Source of the DNA: Haloglomus salinum
GTDB taxonomy: Archaea > Halobacteriota > Halobacteria > Halobacteriales > Haloarculaceae
Assembly (NCBI RefSeq): GCF_024298825.1
Contig: NZ_CP101153.1
Location: 1,364,001-1,428,000 of the forward strand
Direction: 5' to 3'
Length of the DNA stretch: 64,000 bases
This document shows, in pieces, positions 52,128 through 60,900 of the stretch (position 1 is the first letter of the stretch; each line of letters opens with the position of its first letter). Under the pieces are notes generated by a model. That model did not search any database, was not told where the DNA came from, and saw only the letters and a program-made list of their open reading frames with translations. The position numbers and the translations under genes are program-made.

Positions 52128-53099
52128 CGGCCCCCCGCATCCCACGTGGTGGCGGCCGGCGCAGCCGCCCAGCGCTTCCGCCGGAGCCTCTCCCCGGCCG
52201 GTATCGCGGCCCTCCACGGCGGTCTCGTTTCTCGCGCGGTCGAGCCACCCCGGTGGGTCGACCGTCGTCGTCCCGACGTCCGACCAGCGGGCCGTCTCCG
52301 TCACGCCGGCCCGGCGCCCGTCGTAGGTGGTCTCGTATTCGAGCCGGTAGCGGTAGACCCGGCCGTCCGGGCCGACGAGCATCCGGACCTCGGCGTCGCG
52401 GGGGGCCGTGAGCAGGTAGGCGTCGTCGAGCGCGTCCGGTGCGACGACCGCGGTCGATTCGAGCCGGTAGCGGCGCTCGTCGCCGATGTTCAGCCGCGTC
52501 ACCTCCCAGCGGAACGTTGTGAGCAGCCCCAGCACCGCGTCGCGGCCAGTCCGGTCGGCTTCGACCTCCGCGGGAGCGGCCCCCGCGTCGGCACCGTAGG
52601 TGACGTTGTCCGCCGCGACGAGCCGGTAGAACGCCGCGTCTCCGTCGTGGTAGAGCATCGTGTCGCTGTATGGCGCGTCGACATCGTAGCGGGGCGCGGA
52701 GACGGAACTCCGGGTCAGCAGGAACGGTGTGCCGCCGCGGGCGACGGCGATATCGGTCCGGGTCGCACGGAGCGTCCCGTTCCCGTCGACGACGGTCCGG
52801 CTGTCGGCCCGCGTGAACGAGCGGCCGGAGAGCCGGTCGTGGTGGGCGCTCGCGAGCGCGAACGGGTCCGCCACGCCACCCGTCCGGAGTCCGGGGGCGA
52901 GCCGGCGCCCGTCCACGAGTCGCGGACCGCCCGGACCGCTGGTGTCGGCGGCCGCCGCCCGCTCGCCGTCGGGAATCGGTGCCGGTGTCAGCGTCGGCGT
53001 CTCGTCGGGGCCGCCACCGGTGCCGATGTTACACCCCGCCAGCACCAGCATCGCGGCCAGCGCGAGCGGGGCGGCGACCGGACGAACGCGCGTCGTCAC
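52110..53099 (-). CDS. Haloarchaeal lipoprotein, unknown function
   Basis: 329 residues. Signal peptide with lipobox: LALAAMLVLAGC places the lipid Cys near residue 23. Thr/Pro-rich linker, then a strand-rich domain with patterns such as TRADSRTVVDGNGTLRATRTD and YDVDAPYSDTMLYHDGD that recur in haloarchaeal outer-face lipoproteins (DUF7537-like). The last 25 residues, Gly- and Cys-containing, lie over the phoX stop and look like read-through extension. It follows the cupin gene with a four-base overlap. Confidence 0.75.
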   Translation of the reverse strand: MTTRVRPVAAPLALAAMLVLAGCNIGTGGGPDETPTLTPAPIPDGERAAAADTSGPGGPRLVDGRRLAPGLRTGGVADPFALASAHHDRLSGRSFTRADSRTVVDGNGTLRATRTDIAVARGGTPFLLTRSSVSAPRYDVDAPYSDTMLYHDGDAAFYRLVAADNVTYGADAGAAPAEVEADRTGRDAVLGLLTTFRWEVTRLNIGDERRYRLESTAVVAPDALDDAYLLTAPRDAEVRMLVGPDGRVYRYRLEYETTYDGRRAGVTETARWSDVGTTTVDPPGWLDRARNETAVEGRDTGRGEAPAEALGGCAGRHHVGCGGPSVPEQ

Positions 53100-53449
53100 T
53101 TGTCGTCCGGGGGCGGGGCCCAGTCCGGGTTGGGCCGCGGCGGCGCGAACGTGTCGATGCCGACGACCGGTTCCTCGCCGCGGTTCTCGGCGGCGTGGGG
53201 CTCCCCGCCCGGGATGGTGAACGAGTCACCCGGACCGACATCGTACTCCTCCCCGTCGACGAGGAACGTCAGCGTCCCGGAGACGACGTAGCCGGTCTGC
53301 TCGTGATGGTGGTCGTGTTCCGGGACCTCGGCGCCGGGGTCGATGTGGAACCGCTGGATGCTCAGCTCCTCCCCCGCCGCCAGCTGGGTCAGGTGAACCC
53401 CCGGGACGGCCTCGACCGTCTCGCGCTCCCCCTCGGCCACGTGTTCCAT
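53096..53449 (-). CDS. Single-domain cupin protein 1
   Basis: 117 residues, one cupin barrel. Metal ligands are visible in motif 1, PEHDHHHEQTGYVVSGTL, and motif 2, PGDSFTIPGGEPHAAEN. The C-terminal strand reads GEEPVVGIDTFAPPRPN. Its ATG lies 88 bases from the stop of a second cupin on the same strand, and it overlaps the lipoprotein gene. Ligand or reaction unknown; similar proteins are sugar- or small-molecule-binding or dioxygenase-like. Confidence 0.85.
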   Translation of the reverse strand: MEHVAEGERETVEAVPGVHLTQLAAGEELSIQRFHIDPGAEVPEHDHHHEQTGYVVSGTLTFLVDGEEYDVGPGDSFTIPGGEPHAAENRGEEPVVGIDTFAPPRPNPDWAPPPDDK

Positions 53450-53537
53450 ACGCGAGGGACGGCCCGCTAGGTCGTAAATCGTCGGGCGTCCGGGTAGCGA
53501 GGGGTCCGGGCGGCGAGGCTCGCACCCGAAGGCCTCC

Positions 53538-53924
53538 TCAGCCGTCCCCGGCGTCGGCCTCCCGAGAGAGACGGGAGACGGGCGGGTGGTCCGCGTCCGG
53601 CGAGTTGAAGTAGTGCGGCGGCGCGAACCGCTCGACGACGACGGTCGGCTCGTCGCCGTGGTTGGCGAGAGCGTGCGGTTCGCCACGGGGGATGACGACC
53701 GCATCTCCGGGCTCGACGACGTGTGACGCGCCGTCGACGGTGACGGTCAGTTCCCCCCGGACCACGTAGCCGCACCGCTCGTAGTGGTTCTCGCGCTCCG
53801 GCCGGACCGTCCCCGGTTCGAGGCGGAGCCGCCAGCCGCTCGTCCGCTCGCCCGGGGCCAGCAGCTGGAGCTGGTGCCCGTCGAGGTCGATCGGTTCGCG
53901 CTCGTCGGCGACGCGATGCTCCAT
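53538..53924 (-). CDS. Single-domain cupin protein 2
   Basis: 128 residues, paralogue of cupin 1, with about one third visible identity. Motif 1 is RPERENHYERCGYVVRGEL, where the first two His are replaced (one remains as NHYE). Motif 2 is PGDAVVIPRGEPHALANHG with its His kept. Metal binding may differ from cupin 1. A short relic resembling its C-terminus lies just upstream (about 53990-54060). Confidence 0.8.
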   Translation of the reverse strand: MEHRVADEREPIDLDGHQLQLLAPGERTSGWRLRLEPGTVRPERENHYERCGYVVRGELTVTVDGASHVVEPGDAVVIPRGEPHALANHGDEPTVVVERFAPPHYFNSPDADHPPVSRLSREADAGDG

Positions 53925-53989
53925 ACGGGCCGCACGGGCCGGGCCGCCCTGAAGCCTCTGGCGGCGACGCCGGACACCACCTGCCGGTG

Positions 53990-54060
53990 ACGGGCCCGTT
54001 CGGCGCGAACCGCTCGACGACGGCCGACGGCGTCCCGCGGCCGACAGCGACCCTGCCCTC
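53990..54060 (-). pseudogene. Possible relic of a third cupin C-terminus
   Basis: On the minus strand this stretch translates as AVGRGTPSAVVERFAPNGP, close to the cupin 2 end NHGDEPTVVVERFAPPHYF. A 20-base identity is shared (GGCGCGAACCGCTCGACGAC at about 53622 and 54001). No upstream cupin part remains. It overlaps the leader of the divergent DHH gene. Confidence 0.45.
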
Positions 54061-54108
54061 CGCGACCGCAACCGGCCGTTTGATACCGCTCGGGGCGCTC
54101 TGACAGGC

Positions 54109-55194
54109 ATGGACGATTATCTCATCGACGACGACCGACTCTCGCTCTCGCGGAAGTCGGTGCTGCCGGGTGAGGGCTTCTTCGTGCCCGACTCCGTGGA
54201 CGAGGCCCGCGAGGAGGCCGAGGCCCGCGAGGCCATCGCCGGCGCCTCGACGGTGGTCATCGCGGACCCGGACGCCGACGGCCTGGCCTGCGTGGCGCTG
54301 TGCCGCGAGGCGTTCGGGTCGGCCGCACTCGTGCCCACGGGGCCGCACGAAATCGCCGACTCGCTGGAGTACGTCGCGGAGTTCGCCGAGACAGACGCCC
54401 GGGTCGTGGTCTGTGACCTCTGCCCGGACGACGAACGCGACATCGAACCGCTCGGCGACGTGGCCGACGGCCACGAGGTCCGGTGGTTCGACCACCACCA
54501 GTGGCACGACGACCTCGCGGCGCTGGTCCGGGAGGCGGGCGTCGACCTCGTGGTCGGCCCCTCGGACGAGGTGTGTACCGCGGACGTGGCGCTGGAGGCG
54601 CTCGACTACGACTTCCCCGAGCGGTTCACCGACCTCGCGGAGGTGACCCGTGACCACGACCTCTGGCTCCGCGAGGACCCCCGCAGCGACGACCTCGCCG
54701 ACTACGCCTACTGGGTCGAACCCGAGGAGTACGTCGAGGTCGTCCGCGAGCACGGCGCCGACCTCCCCGAGGACGTCGAGGACTACATCGCCGAGCGCCG
54801 CGTCGAGAAGGAGGCGCTCATCGAGCAGGCCGTCGAGCGCGGGCAGATCGTCGACGTGAACGGCTGGACCGTCGGGGTGACGTACGGCCGCTGCTCGCAG
54901 AACGAGGTCGCCGAGGCGTTCCGCGAGCAGGGCGCCGACGCCTCCGTCGTGGTCAAGCCCTCCGGCTCGGCCAGCATCCGCGGCACCGACCGGTTCGAGC
55001 GCTGCCACGAGGTCGCCGCGCAGGTCAACGGCGGCGGCCACCCGAAGGCCGCCGGGTGTAAACCGGACATCTACGACGACATGCTCGATTACGCCCACCA
55101 CTGGACGACTCGGGGCGCCATCACGAAGCAGGTCATCCTCGACGGGTTCCGGGCACTGGAGCCGGAGGATGAGGCGGACGTGGAATCGGAGTAG
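54109..55194 (+). CDS. DHH/DHHA1-family phosphoesterase
   Basis: 361 residues. Conserved metal motifs are VIADPDADGLACV (motif I), VVCDLCPDD (II), WFDHHQWHDD (III, the DHH) and VTRDHDLW. The DHHA1 domain ends with GGGHPKAAG (about 308-316). Family members are RecJ-like exonucleases, nanoRNases or cyclic dinucleotide phosphodiesterases. The archaeal type without OB-fold or extra domains suggests a nuclease or nanoRNase role, but the substrate is open. The last 33 codons are duplicated at 56826-56924. Confidence 0.88.
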   Translation: MDDYLIDDDRLSLSRKSVLPGEGFFVPDSVDEAREEAEAREAIAGASTVVIADPDADGLACVALCREAFGSAALVPTGPHEIADSLEYVAEFAETDARVVVCDLCPDDERDIEPLGDVADGHEVRWFDHHQWHDDLAALVREAGVDLVVGPSDEVCTADVALEALDYDFPERFTDLAEVTRDHDLWLREDPRSDDLADYAYWVEPEEYVEVVREHGADLPEDVEDYIAERRVEKEALIEQAVERGQIVDVNGWTVGVTYGRCSQNEVAEAFREQGADASVVVKPSGSASIRGTDRFERCHEVAAQVNGGGHPKAAGCKPDIYDDMLDYAHHWTTRGAITKQVILDGFRALEPEDEADVESE

Positions 55195-55277
55195 TCGCCC
55201 CCGTCCCTAGAGCATTAACAGCCTCATTATCCGATTTTCGAGCACATTATCGAGATATTCCCGAGTTATCAGTCGAA

Positions 55278-55712
55278 TCACACGCCGTGGTCCCGGAACC
55301 GCTCCACGGTTACCTCGACCGGCAACTCGTCGAACTCCCCGTCGGCGCCGGCCAGCAGGGTCGCATCGTGCTCGTGAGCCAGCGCGACGGCGTGTGCGTC
55401 GCCGAGTGCGATTCCCCCGTGGGCCTTCACGCGACCCGCGAGGGCCCAGTCCGCACGCGCCAGCTCCAGTCCGTGGCGGGTCAGCGCGCGAACGTCCCGG
55501 TCCGCGGTGCGGAGCGACGCGTCGGTCGCTGTCCCGTCGACGCCCTCGATGCGCGCGACGAGGTAGAGCAGTTCCGAGGCGTTGACCTCCGCGAGCAGGC
55601 CGTCGGCCGCACCCGATGCGACCCGTTCGAGCACCTCGGCGACGGCCTCGTGCCCGGGTTCGTCGTAGAGGAAGGCGACCAGCGGCTCCGTGTCGAGGAC
55701 GTAGTCCACCAT
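55278..55712 (-). CDS. PIN-domain toxin (VapC-like)
   Basis: 144 residues. Acidic PIN residues are visible: Asp7 in VLDTEPLVAF, Glu in AEVNASELLYL, Asp in ALGDAHAVALA and Asp in LLAGADGEF. Members are magnesium-dependent RNases that act as toxins. The ATG overlaps the stop of the AbrB gene by one base, the arrangement of a toxin with its antitoxin first. It lies in the 1.6 kb between the DHH gene and its duplicated 3' end. Confidence 0.88.
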   Translation of the reverse strand: MVDYVLDTEPLVAFLYDEPGHEAVAEVLERVASGAADGLLAEVNASELLYLVARIEGVDGTATDASLRTADRDVRALTRHGLELARADWALAGRVKAHGGIALGDAHAVALAHEHDATLLAGADGEFDELPVEVTVERFRDHGV

Positions 55713-56014
55713 CAGTCCCCGTCACCGTGCCGGTCGACCAGTTCGTCAGCCTCGCGCTCCTCGCGCTCGCGGTCGGCTGCCCGCAGGTCCCGCGCTTCCG
55801 CGAGGACCTCACCTGGGTCGTGGTCACCGGCGTGGATGCCGTGCAGGTCCGAGAGCGTCGGCACGGGCTCGACGACGATGCGCCCCTCGTCCTCGTAGAT
55901 GAACACCTCGCCCGGCGCCTCGATGCCGAACTTCTCCCGGAGCGGCTTCGGGATGGTCGCCTGCCCCTTCCCGGAGACGTTGACGACCGTCGGTTCTGAG
56001 GTATTACTCGACAT
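55712..56014 (-). CDS. AbrB/SpoVT-type antitoxin
   Basis: 100 residues. The swapped-hairpin DNA-binding domain is at residues 10-52 (VNVSGKGQATIPKPLREKFG, EVFIYEDEGRIVVEP). The helical acidic C-terminus probably wraps the PIN toxin encoded next. It likely represses its own operon, for which an AT-rich promoter lies at about 56020-56050. Confidence 0.9.
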   Translation of the reverse strand: MSSNTSEPTVVNVSGKGQATIPKPLREKFGIEAPGEVFIYEDEGRIVVEPVPTLSDLHGIHAGDHDPGEVLAEARDLRAADREREEREADELVDRHGDGD

Positions 56015-56097
56015 CTCGTGTTGTACAATCGTGTTCGGGTGTTACTAACTCTGTCGGCGCCCGGAGGTTTATCAGGAAGAACACCGACCGGAGAGCC

Positions 56098-56790
56098 GTG
56101 TCGACGGACGACCCAGGGGTGGCTGCGGCTGTTCGAAAGCAGCTGCAGGGCTGGTCGCCGGAGGGCGACGAATCCGGGCTCAACGACTACCGGACGAGCA
56201 TCCGCGAGTACCTCGACGGGAAACTGAACTGCGGACCTGGGGTGGACCAGCACGTCGTGGCGTCACACCGGAGCGGTTCGGCGCCTGACGTGGTCGTGGG
56301 CGACCGTGTCGGTATCCTCGTCGAACCGGTCGTCTCCGAAGGCGGACAGGGGCGGCTCCGGACGCGGCTGGACCGGTTCGACGGGGAGTACGCGCTGGTG
56401 CTGACCGTCGCAGTCGAGGTCAGGGACGAGACGGCGTGGCAGGAACTGCAGGACGAGTACGCGACGGGTCACGAGGCTGCAGGGACGGTATACGGGTTCG
56501 TCGTCGCCAATCTCCGCCGTGAGTCTGGAGGAACCACATCCCACCGTCTGCATCCGAGGGAGGTAGAACCGAGCAAACTGCGGCAGTGGTTACGATGGGT
56601 CGTCCTCGGGCTATTCTTCGTCCCACTCACCTACGGCGTGACGCTGCTCCGGTTCGGGAACAACAACGGGATTCCGGGCGGAGGGTTCGTTCCATACGTC
56701 ACGATCGGCACGGAGCTCCTGGGATTCCTCGCGGTGTTCGTCGTCGGCTCGCTGCTCTGGGTGGTGTGGCAGGACGGCCACAGCAGTTGA
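56098..56790 (+). CDS. Membrane protein with soluble N-terminal domain (230 aa), unknown function
   Basis: GTG start. The N-terminal 150 residues are soluble. The stretch around SGSAPDVVVGDRVGILVEPV loosely resembles the strand-turn-strand of PD-(D/E)xK nuclease-like folds, but no catalytic Lys is evident. Two membrane segments follow (about 160-180 and 200-222) with a short cytoplasmic end. It lies between the toxin-antitoxin pair and the duplicated DHH 3' end. No family assigned. Confidence 0.6.
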   Translation: MSTDDPGVAAAVRKQLQGWSPEGDESGLNDYRTSIREYLDGKLNCGPGVDQHVVASHRSGSAPDVVVGDRVGILVEPVVSEGGQGRLRTRLDRFDGEYALVLTVAVEVRDETAWQELQDEYATGHEAAGTVYGFVVANLRRESGGTTSHRLHPREVEPSKLRQWLRWVVLGLFFVPLTYGVTLLRFGNNNGIPGGGFVPYVTIGTELLGFLAVFVVGSLLWVVWQDGHSS

Positions 56791-56825
56791 ATCGTTATCA
56801 CTCTCCCCTGACGCACGGTTCTCAG

Positions 56826-56924
56826 CACCTGTCCCACCGAACGACGCGGGGCGCAGTCACGAAGCAGGTCATCCTCGACGCGCTCCGGGCACTGGAGCAC
56901 GAAGCCGACGCAGCGGAGGAGTGA
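56826..56924 (+). pseudogene. Duplicated 3' end of the DHH phosphoesterase gene
   Basis: Encodes HLSHRTTRGAVTKQVILDALRALE and an acidic end, against HHWTTRGAITKQVILDGFRALEPE at the end of the intact gene. Both run to a stop after about 33 codons. The nucleotide match is high, including about 24 identical bases across the KQVILD codons. No upstream part of the DHH gene is present here. Confidence 0.8.
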
Positions 56925-57066
56925 GTCCGTTCACTTACTAGGCATACTGATAATATCTTCGAGTGCTAAAATATTATCCGGCTTTCAACTGAGTTAGAAT
57001 AAATATAGCAGAGATATACCGCGTTCCAGTCCGGAACGAGTGCGCGTCAGTCAGTCCGCCGGGGAG
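56925..57066. other. AT-rich gap
   Basis: 142 bases with AT-rich blocks at 56940-57020. It separates the duplicated DHH end from the convergent HTH gene. No gene or repeat is seen. Confidence 0.5.
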
Positions 57067-57564
57067 TCACCGCTTGAACAGCGACGAGACGGTGTCGGTG
57101 AAGCGGCCCTCGGAGCGTTCGTCGGACTCCTCGTGGGTGTCGGTGCCGTCGACGGCGAGGTCGGTGTCGGCGTGGAGGCTCTCCTCGAGGTACGGCTCGA
57201 ACACCTCGATGAGACCGGTCGGTTCGACGACGCCGCGGGACTGGTTGTACTCGATGACGTCGTGGTCGTCGAGCTTGGGGAGATGGGACTGGTAGAGCGC
57301 GATGTAGACCCGCTGGCGCTCGTCCGAGACGAGCTGCTGGACCGTCGTGTCGTGCTCCCACGCCGCGACCTCCTCGGCCAGGTCCCGCATCACGAACCGC
57401 TCCTCCTCCTCGTGGTCGAGCAGGTAGCGGAGCACGGCACGCCGCCGGGAGTTCTGCAGGATGTGGAACGCGTCGTCCTTCTCGATACTCGTACACGTGT
57501 GGGCGTCTGTGTCGGCCGCCTCCTGCTCGCTGGCGTCGTAGTCGGAGTCTGTCTGGACACTCAT
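57067..57564 (-). CDS. Winged-helix (DUF7344-like) regulatory protein
   Basis: 165 residues. After an acidic N-terminus with CTSIEKDDAFHILQNSRRRAVLRYLLDHEEEERFVMRDLAEEVAAWE comes a helix YIALYQSHLPKLDDHDVIEYN, the DUF7344 pattern of haloarchaeal HTH proteins. The C-terminal 40 residues are acidic and end in basic SSLFKR. Target unknown. The start at 57564 is chosen over an ATG three codons upstream. Confidence 0.8.
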   Translation of the reverse strand: MSVQTDSDYDASEQEAADTDAHTCTSIEKDDAFHILQNSRRRAVLRYLLDHEEEERFVMRDLAEEVAAWEHDTTVQQLVSDERQRVYIALYQSHLPKLDDHDVIEYNQSRGVVEPTGLIEVFEPYLEESLHADTDLAVDGTDTHEESDERSEGRFTDTVSSLFKR

Positions 57565-58236
57565 TGTGTGCATCCGAGTCCATCGGGCCAGGGGTAATAA
57601 AGAAGAATCTCGGTTCGGCCGGTTCAGGGCCGTTCACGGCTGTTGCGAACCATTTCATCGCGAAATCGGGTCCGTTTCGTTACCTATGGAAGATTCATGC
57701 TACGATGGCAGAAAAAATCACGCGTCGCAGACTCTCTCCGATATCACGACTCTTGCAGACCGTTACGCACGGGCTAAAGACCGTTTCACCGACCGTTCAT
57801 CCCCGCGCCATCTTGCGGTTTTGTCGATTCAGGCGGATATGACTGGGCCTTTATATCGAGTATGTGGTGACGGAGCGTGGGAGACCGTTCCACGCGAACG
57901 CGCCACGACTGTGGCCGAGGTATCGGTGCGCAACCGAGTGTGTCGGGGACGTACCGGCAACGTCATCTGGGTCGGGGATTCGAACCGACGAAATCTCCAA
58001 TATCGTGAGGACACAACACACGCCACGCAGGGAGCGACGGAGAACTGGACACTCGCCCGTCGGTTCCTGGTGGAATGGGGTGGAGCCGGCCGCGTGTGCG
58101 AGAGCCCACCGCAGCCGGACACGTCCCCGTTCTTCGGAGGGAGTCCGGACAGCGGCGGCGCTCGGGAGCGAGGAGACCTCGACCTCGCTCCGTCCGACAC
58201 ACAACCCTTACCGCCAGCCACCCCGCAGACGGACCA
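57565..58236. other. Divergent intergenic region, 672 bases
   Basis: No convincing gene. It contains a long AT-richer stretch (57595-57850), a strong TATA-like TTTATATCG at 57851-57859 pointing right, and a tRNA T-arm-like sequence at about 57968-57990 on the minus strand. A small RNA or long leader downstream of 57880 is possible; nothing in the sequence proves it. The structured repeat family is absent. Confidence 0.5.
57851..57859 (+). promoter_or_regulatory. TATA-like element without an adjacent gene
   Basis: TTTATATCG, a good haloarchaeal TATA match, but 378 bases before tgtA. It may start a long tgtA leader or a separate non-coding transcript. Confidence 0.4.
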
Positions 58237-59754
58237 ATGACCGACGTCTTCGAGGTCCGCCGCTGGGACGGCGCGGGCCGGCTCGGGAGTCTCGACGTGC
58301 CCCGCGCGGGCGTCACCGTCGAGACGCCGGCGCTGATGCCCGTCGTGAATCCCCATCTGCGGACGGTCTCGCCGGCCCGGATGGAGGAACTCGGCGCGCA
58401 GGTGCTCATCACGAACGGCTACATCCTCTACGGGAGCGAGGACTACCGCGAGCAGGCCCTCGACGAGGGGCTCCACTCCCTGTACGACTTCTCCGGCGCC
58501 ATCGTCACCGACTCCGGGTCGTTCCAGCTCTCGGTGTACGGCGACGAGGAGGTCGACATCGATACCGAGGAGATACTGCAGTTCCAGTACGACATCGGCT
58601 CGGACATCGGAACGCCGGTGGACATCCCGACGCCGCCGGATGCGGCCCGTGAGCGCGCCGAGCGCGAACTCGCGACGACCCAGGAGCGTCTGGAACTCGC
58701 CTCGGGACTGGACCTCGGCGAGATGCTGCTGAACGCGCCCGTCCAGGGCTCCACCTACACGGACCTCCGCGAGCGGGCGGGCGCCGACGCCCGCGCGACC
58801 GGCGCCGACGTGTTCCCGGTCGGTGCTGTGGTCCCCCTCCTCAACGACTACCGCTACGCCGAGGCCGTCGAGGTGTCGCTCGCGGCGAAGCGAGGACTGG
58901 GGCCGGCCGCGCCGGTCCACCTGTTCGGTGCGGGCCACCCGATGATGTTCGCGCTCGCGGCCGCCGCGGGCTGTGACCTGTTCGACTCGGCCGCGTACGC
59001 GCTGTACGCGCGCGACGACCGCTACCTCACCGTCCGCAGCACGGAGCACCTCGCGGACCTAGAGTACCTCCCCTGTTCGTGCCCGGTCTGCACCGAACAC
59101 GGTGCCGAGGGGCTGCAGGCGCTGGACGACATCGAGCGCGAGCGCCGACTCGCCGAGCACAACCTGCACGTCTCGTTCGCCGAGATGCGCCGGGTCCGGC
59201 AGGCCATCCGCGCCGGCGACCTGCTGGAACTGGTGGAGGCCCGGGCACGCTCGCACCCGACCGTGCTGGACGGGTATCGGGCGCTGCTGGACCACGCCGA
59301 CGAGCTGGAGCGAACGGACGACGCCAGCAAGGAGACCTTCTTCCACCTCTCGACCGAGAGCGCCCGCCGGCCGGAGGTCCGTCGCCACCACGACCGCCTG
59401 ACGGCGGTCCCCGTCGAGGGTGACGAGGTCCTCCTCTCGGAGGGCGGAACGAACGACTCCTACGACGAGACCTGGCGCGTCGTCCCGCCGTTCGGCCCGT
59501 TCCCGCGAGCCCTCTCGGAGACGTACCCCCTCACCGCGGAGGTCCCCGAGCGGACCGACCGCGCGGCGCAGGCAGCGGCCGCCCGGGGCGTGACCGCGCT
59601 CGCCGAGGCGAACCCCGATGTCGAGTTCACGCTCGCCCACTGGGAGTGGCCCGACGCGGTACTGGCGACGCTCCCGGAAGCGGTGACGGTGACGGCGCTG
59701 GGAGCGGACGAGGAAGGGGTCGAAGACGAGAACGAGGGGACAGCGACGGAATAG
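58237..59754 (+). CDS. tgtA: Archaeosine tRNA-guanine transglycosylase
   Basis: Exchanges guanine 15 of tRNA for preQ0, the step before ArcS (21795). 505 residues. The catalytic domain contains [11 protein letters not shown] (first active-site Asp) and [12 protein letters not shown]. The zinc site is [10 protein letters not shown] with a following AEHN. The C-terminus (about 345 on) carries the C1/C2 regions; a canonical PUA domain is not obvious within this gene. The start at 58237 is chosen from [12 protein letters not shown], which matches the ArcS N-terminus pattern. Confidence 0.95.
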   Translation: MTDVFEVRRWDGAGRLGSLDVPRAGVTVETPALMPVVNPHLRTVSPARMEELGAQVLITNGYILYGSEDYREQALDEGLHSLYDFSGAIVTDSGSFQLSVYGDEEVDIDTEEILQFQYDIGSDIGTPVDIPTPPDAARERAERELATTQERLELASGLDLGEMLLNAPVQGSTYTDLRERAGADARATGADVFPVGAVVPLLNDYRYAEAVEVSLAAKRGLGPAAPVHLFGAGHPMMFALAAAAGCDLFDSAAYALYARDDRYLTVRSTEHLADLEYLPCSCPVCTEHGAEGLQALDDIERERRLAEHNLHVSFAEMRRVRQAIRAGDLLELVEARARSHPTVLDGYRALLDHADELERTDDASKETFFHLSTESARRPEVRRHHDRLTAVPVEGDEVLLSEGGTNDSYDETWRVVPPFGPFPRALSETYPLTAEVPERTDRAAQAAAARGVTALAEANPDVEFTLAHWEWPDAVLATLPEAVTVTALGADEEGVEDENEGTATE

Positions 59755-59773
59755 TCGAGCGGAGGGCGAGCTG

Positions 59774-60211
59774 TCAGTCCAGCCCGAGCAGCCGCTTCAG
59801 CCACGCGATGAAGCCGCCCGGGGAGTCGTCTTGCTGGCTCCGCCGTCGGCCGCCACGGGTGCCACCCGACTGCCCGCCAGCATTGCGGCCCGACGCGGGG
59901 GCACTGTCCGCCGCCGCGTCGCTCCCGTTCGCCCCCGCGGTCGACGGTGTGGTGGCGGACGACGTGCTGGCGTCCGCGCCGGTGCCGTCCGAGGCACTGC
60001 TCGCGGCGCTCGCACCGGCACCGGCAGTCGCGTCACGCTGCGAGGCTGCGGGCGGACTGCTGCTCCACGGCTCCTTCTCGGGCGTGGGGTCGCGGTGCTC
60101 GACATCGTCGAACCAGTCGGCGTCGTCGTAGTCGGCCGCGGGGTCCGCCGCAGCGCGCTCGGCGGGGGCCGCGTCGCCGGCACCGAACCAGTCCGGGTGG
60201 TCGGCCGTCAT
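59774..60211 (-). CDS. Low-complexity acidic protein in the chemotaxis operon (145 aa)
   Basis: It carries two DWF motifs (DWFGAGDA, DWFDDV), a long Ala/Ser/Gly/Asp-rich disordered middle and a C-terminal amphipathic helix GGFIAWLKRLLGLD. The arrangement suggests short docking motifs joined by a flexible linker, with the helix binding a membrane or partner. It overlaps the cheC stop region by four bases, so it is the last gene of the cheY-cheC operon. No family is recognised. Confidence 0.6.
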   Translation of the reverse strand: MTADHPDWFGAGDAAPAERAAADPAADYDDADWFDDVEHRDPTPEKEPWSSSPPAASQRDATAGAGASAASSASDGTGADASTSSATTPSTAGANGSDAAADSAPASGRNAGGQSGGTRGGRRRSQQDDSPGGFIAWLKRLLGLD

Positions 60212-60900
60212 CGCTGGATGGAGCCCACCTCGAGCTGGCCGAGGATCTTCAGGAACGTCCGGTTGTCCGGCAGGACGTAGACGGAGGCGTCGATGTCGTA
60301 CGCCGGGATGTGGAGCTGACTGGCGATGTAGATACCGAGGTCGTCGCCGGCGGCGACGGTGGCCCGCAAGATCTCGGCCTCGGTGTTGGACACCGTATCG
60401 GGCGTGGCGATGTCGATACGCTCGTCGAACATGTTGGCCCAGCTGTCGACGAAGCCGCTGGACATGATGGAGCCGAGCTCCTGGATGGTGCTCCAGGCCA
60501 TCTCCTCGCCGGCCGTCTCGACCGCCTCGTCGGAATCCTCCAGCATGACCGCGGCGGCGCGGTTGGCGCTCGCGGGGTCGAACAGCACGAGGACGTAGCC
60601 GCCGGGCGCGCCCGGGAGCCGCACCCGGACGCCGACGCGGTCCTCGTCGCCGAACTGCGTATGCGCGTCGTCGGGGGTGACGTAGCCGCTCTTGACCTGC
60701 TCGGAGACGACCTCGTCGATGCCGAGCTTGTCGACGCGCTCCTCGACGCCGTCGGCGCCGACCTCGCCGAGCCGGTTCATCACCGCGAGTTTCTCTATCG
60801 GGATGGTCCAGCTCTCGCGGGCGCCCTCGCTGGGGGGCTGCACGCGGCCGCGGCTGTGGTCGCCGCCGGCCCGCTTGGCCTCCGGGTCGCGGTCGCTCAT
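60208..60900 (-). CDS. cheC: CheC-family chemotaxis protein
   Basis: 230 residues. The first 40 are disordered. A CheC domain follows, with the phosphatase-type helix VETAGEEMAWSTIQELGSIMSSGFVDSWAN. CheC proteins dephosphorylate CheY or act with CheD. The ATG overlaps the cheY stop by four bases. The CheC phosphatase motif (Glu and Asn of E-3x-N) is only approximately matched, so activity is uncertain. Confidence 0.85.
   Translation of the reverse strand: MSDRDPEAKRAGGDHSRGRVQPPSEGARESWTIPIEKLAVMNRLGEVGADGVEERVDKLGIDEVVSEQVKSGYVTPDDAHTQFGDEDRVGVRVRLPGAPGGYVLVLFDPASANRAAAVMLEDSDEAVETAGEEMAWSTIQELGSIMSSGFVDSWANMFDERIDIATPDTVSNTEAEILRATVAAGDDLGIYIASQLHIPAYDIDASVYVLPDNRTFLKILGQLEVGSIQR

Noticed and set aside
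57960-57995. tRNA gene suggested by GGTTCGAATCCCC on the minus strand
   Set aside because: The T-stem needs a nine-base loop to pair and no acceptor, D- or anticodon arms could be found. Kept only as a possible relic.
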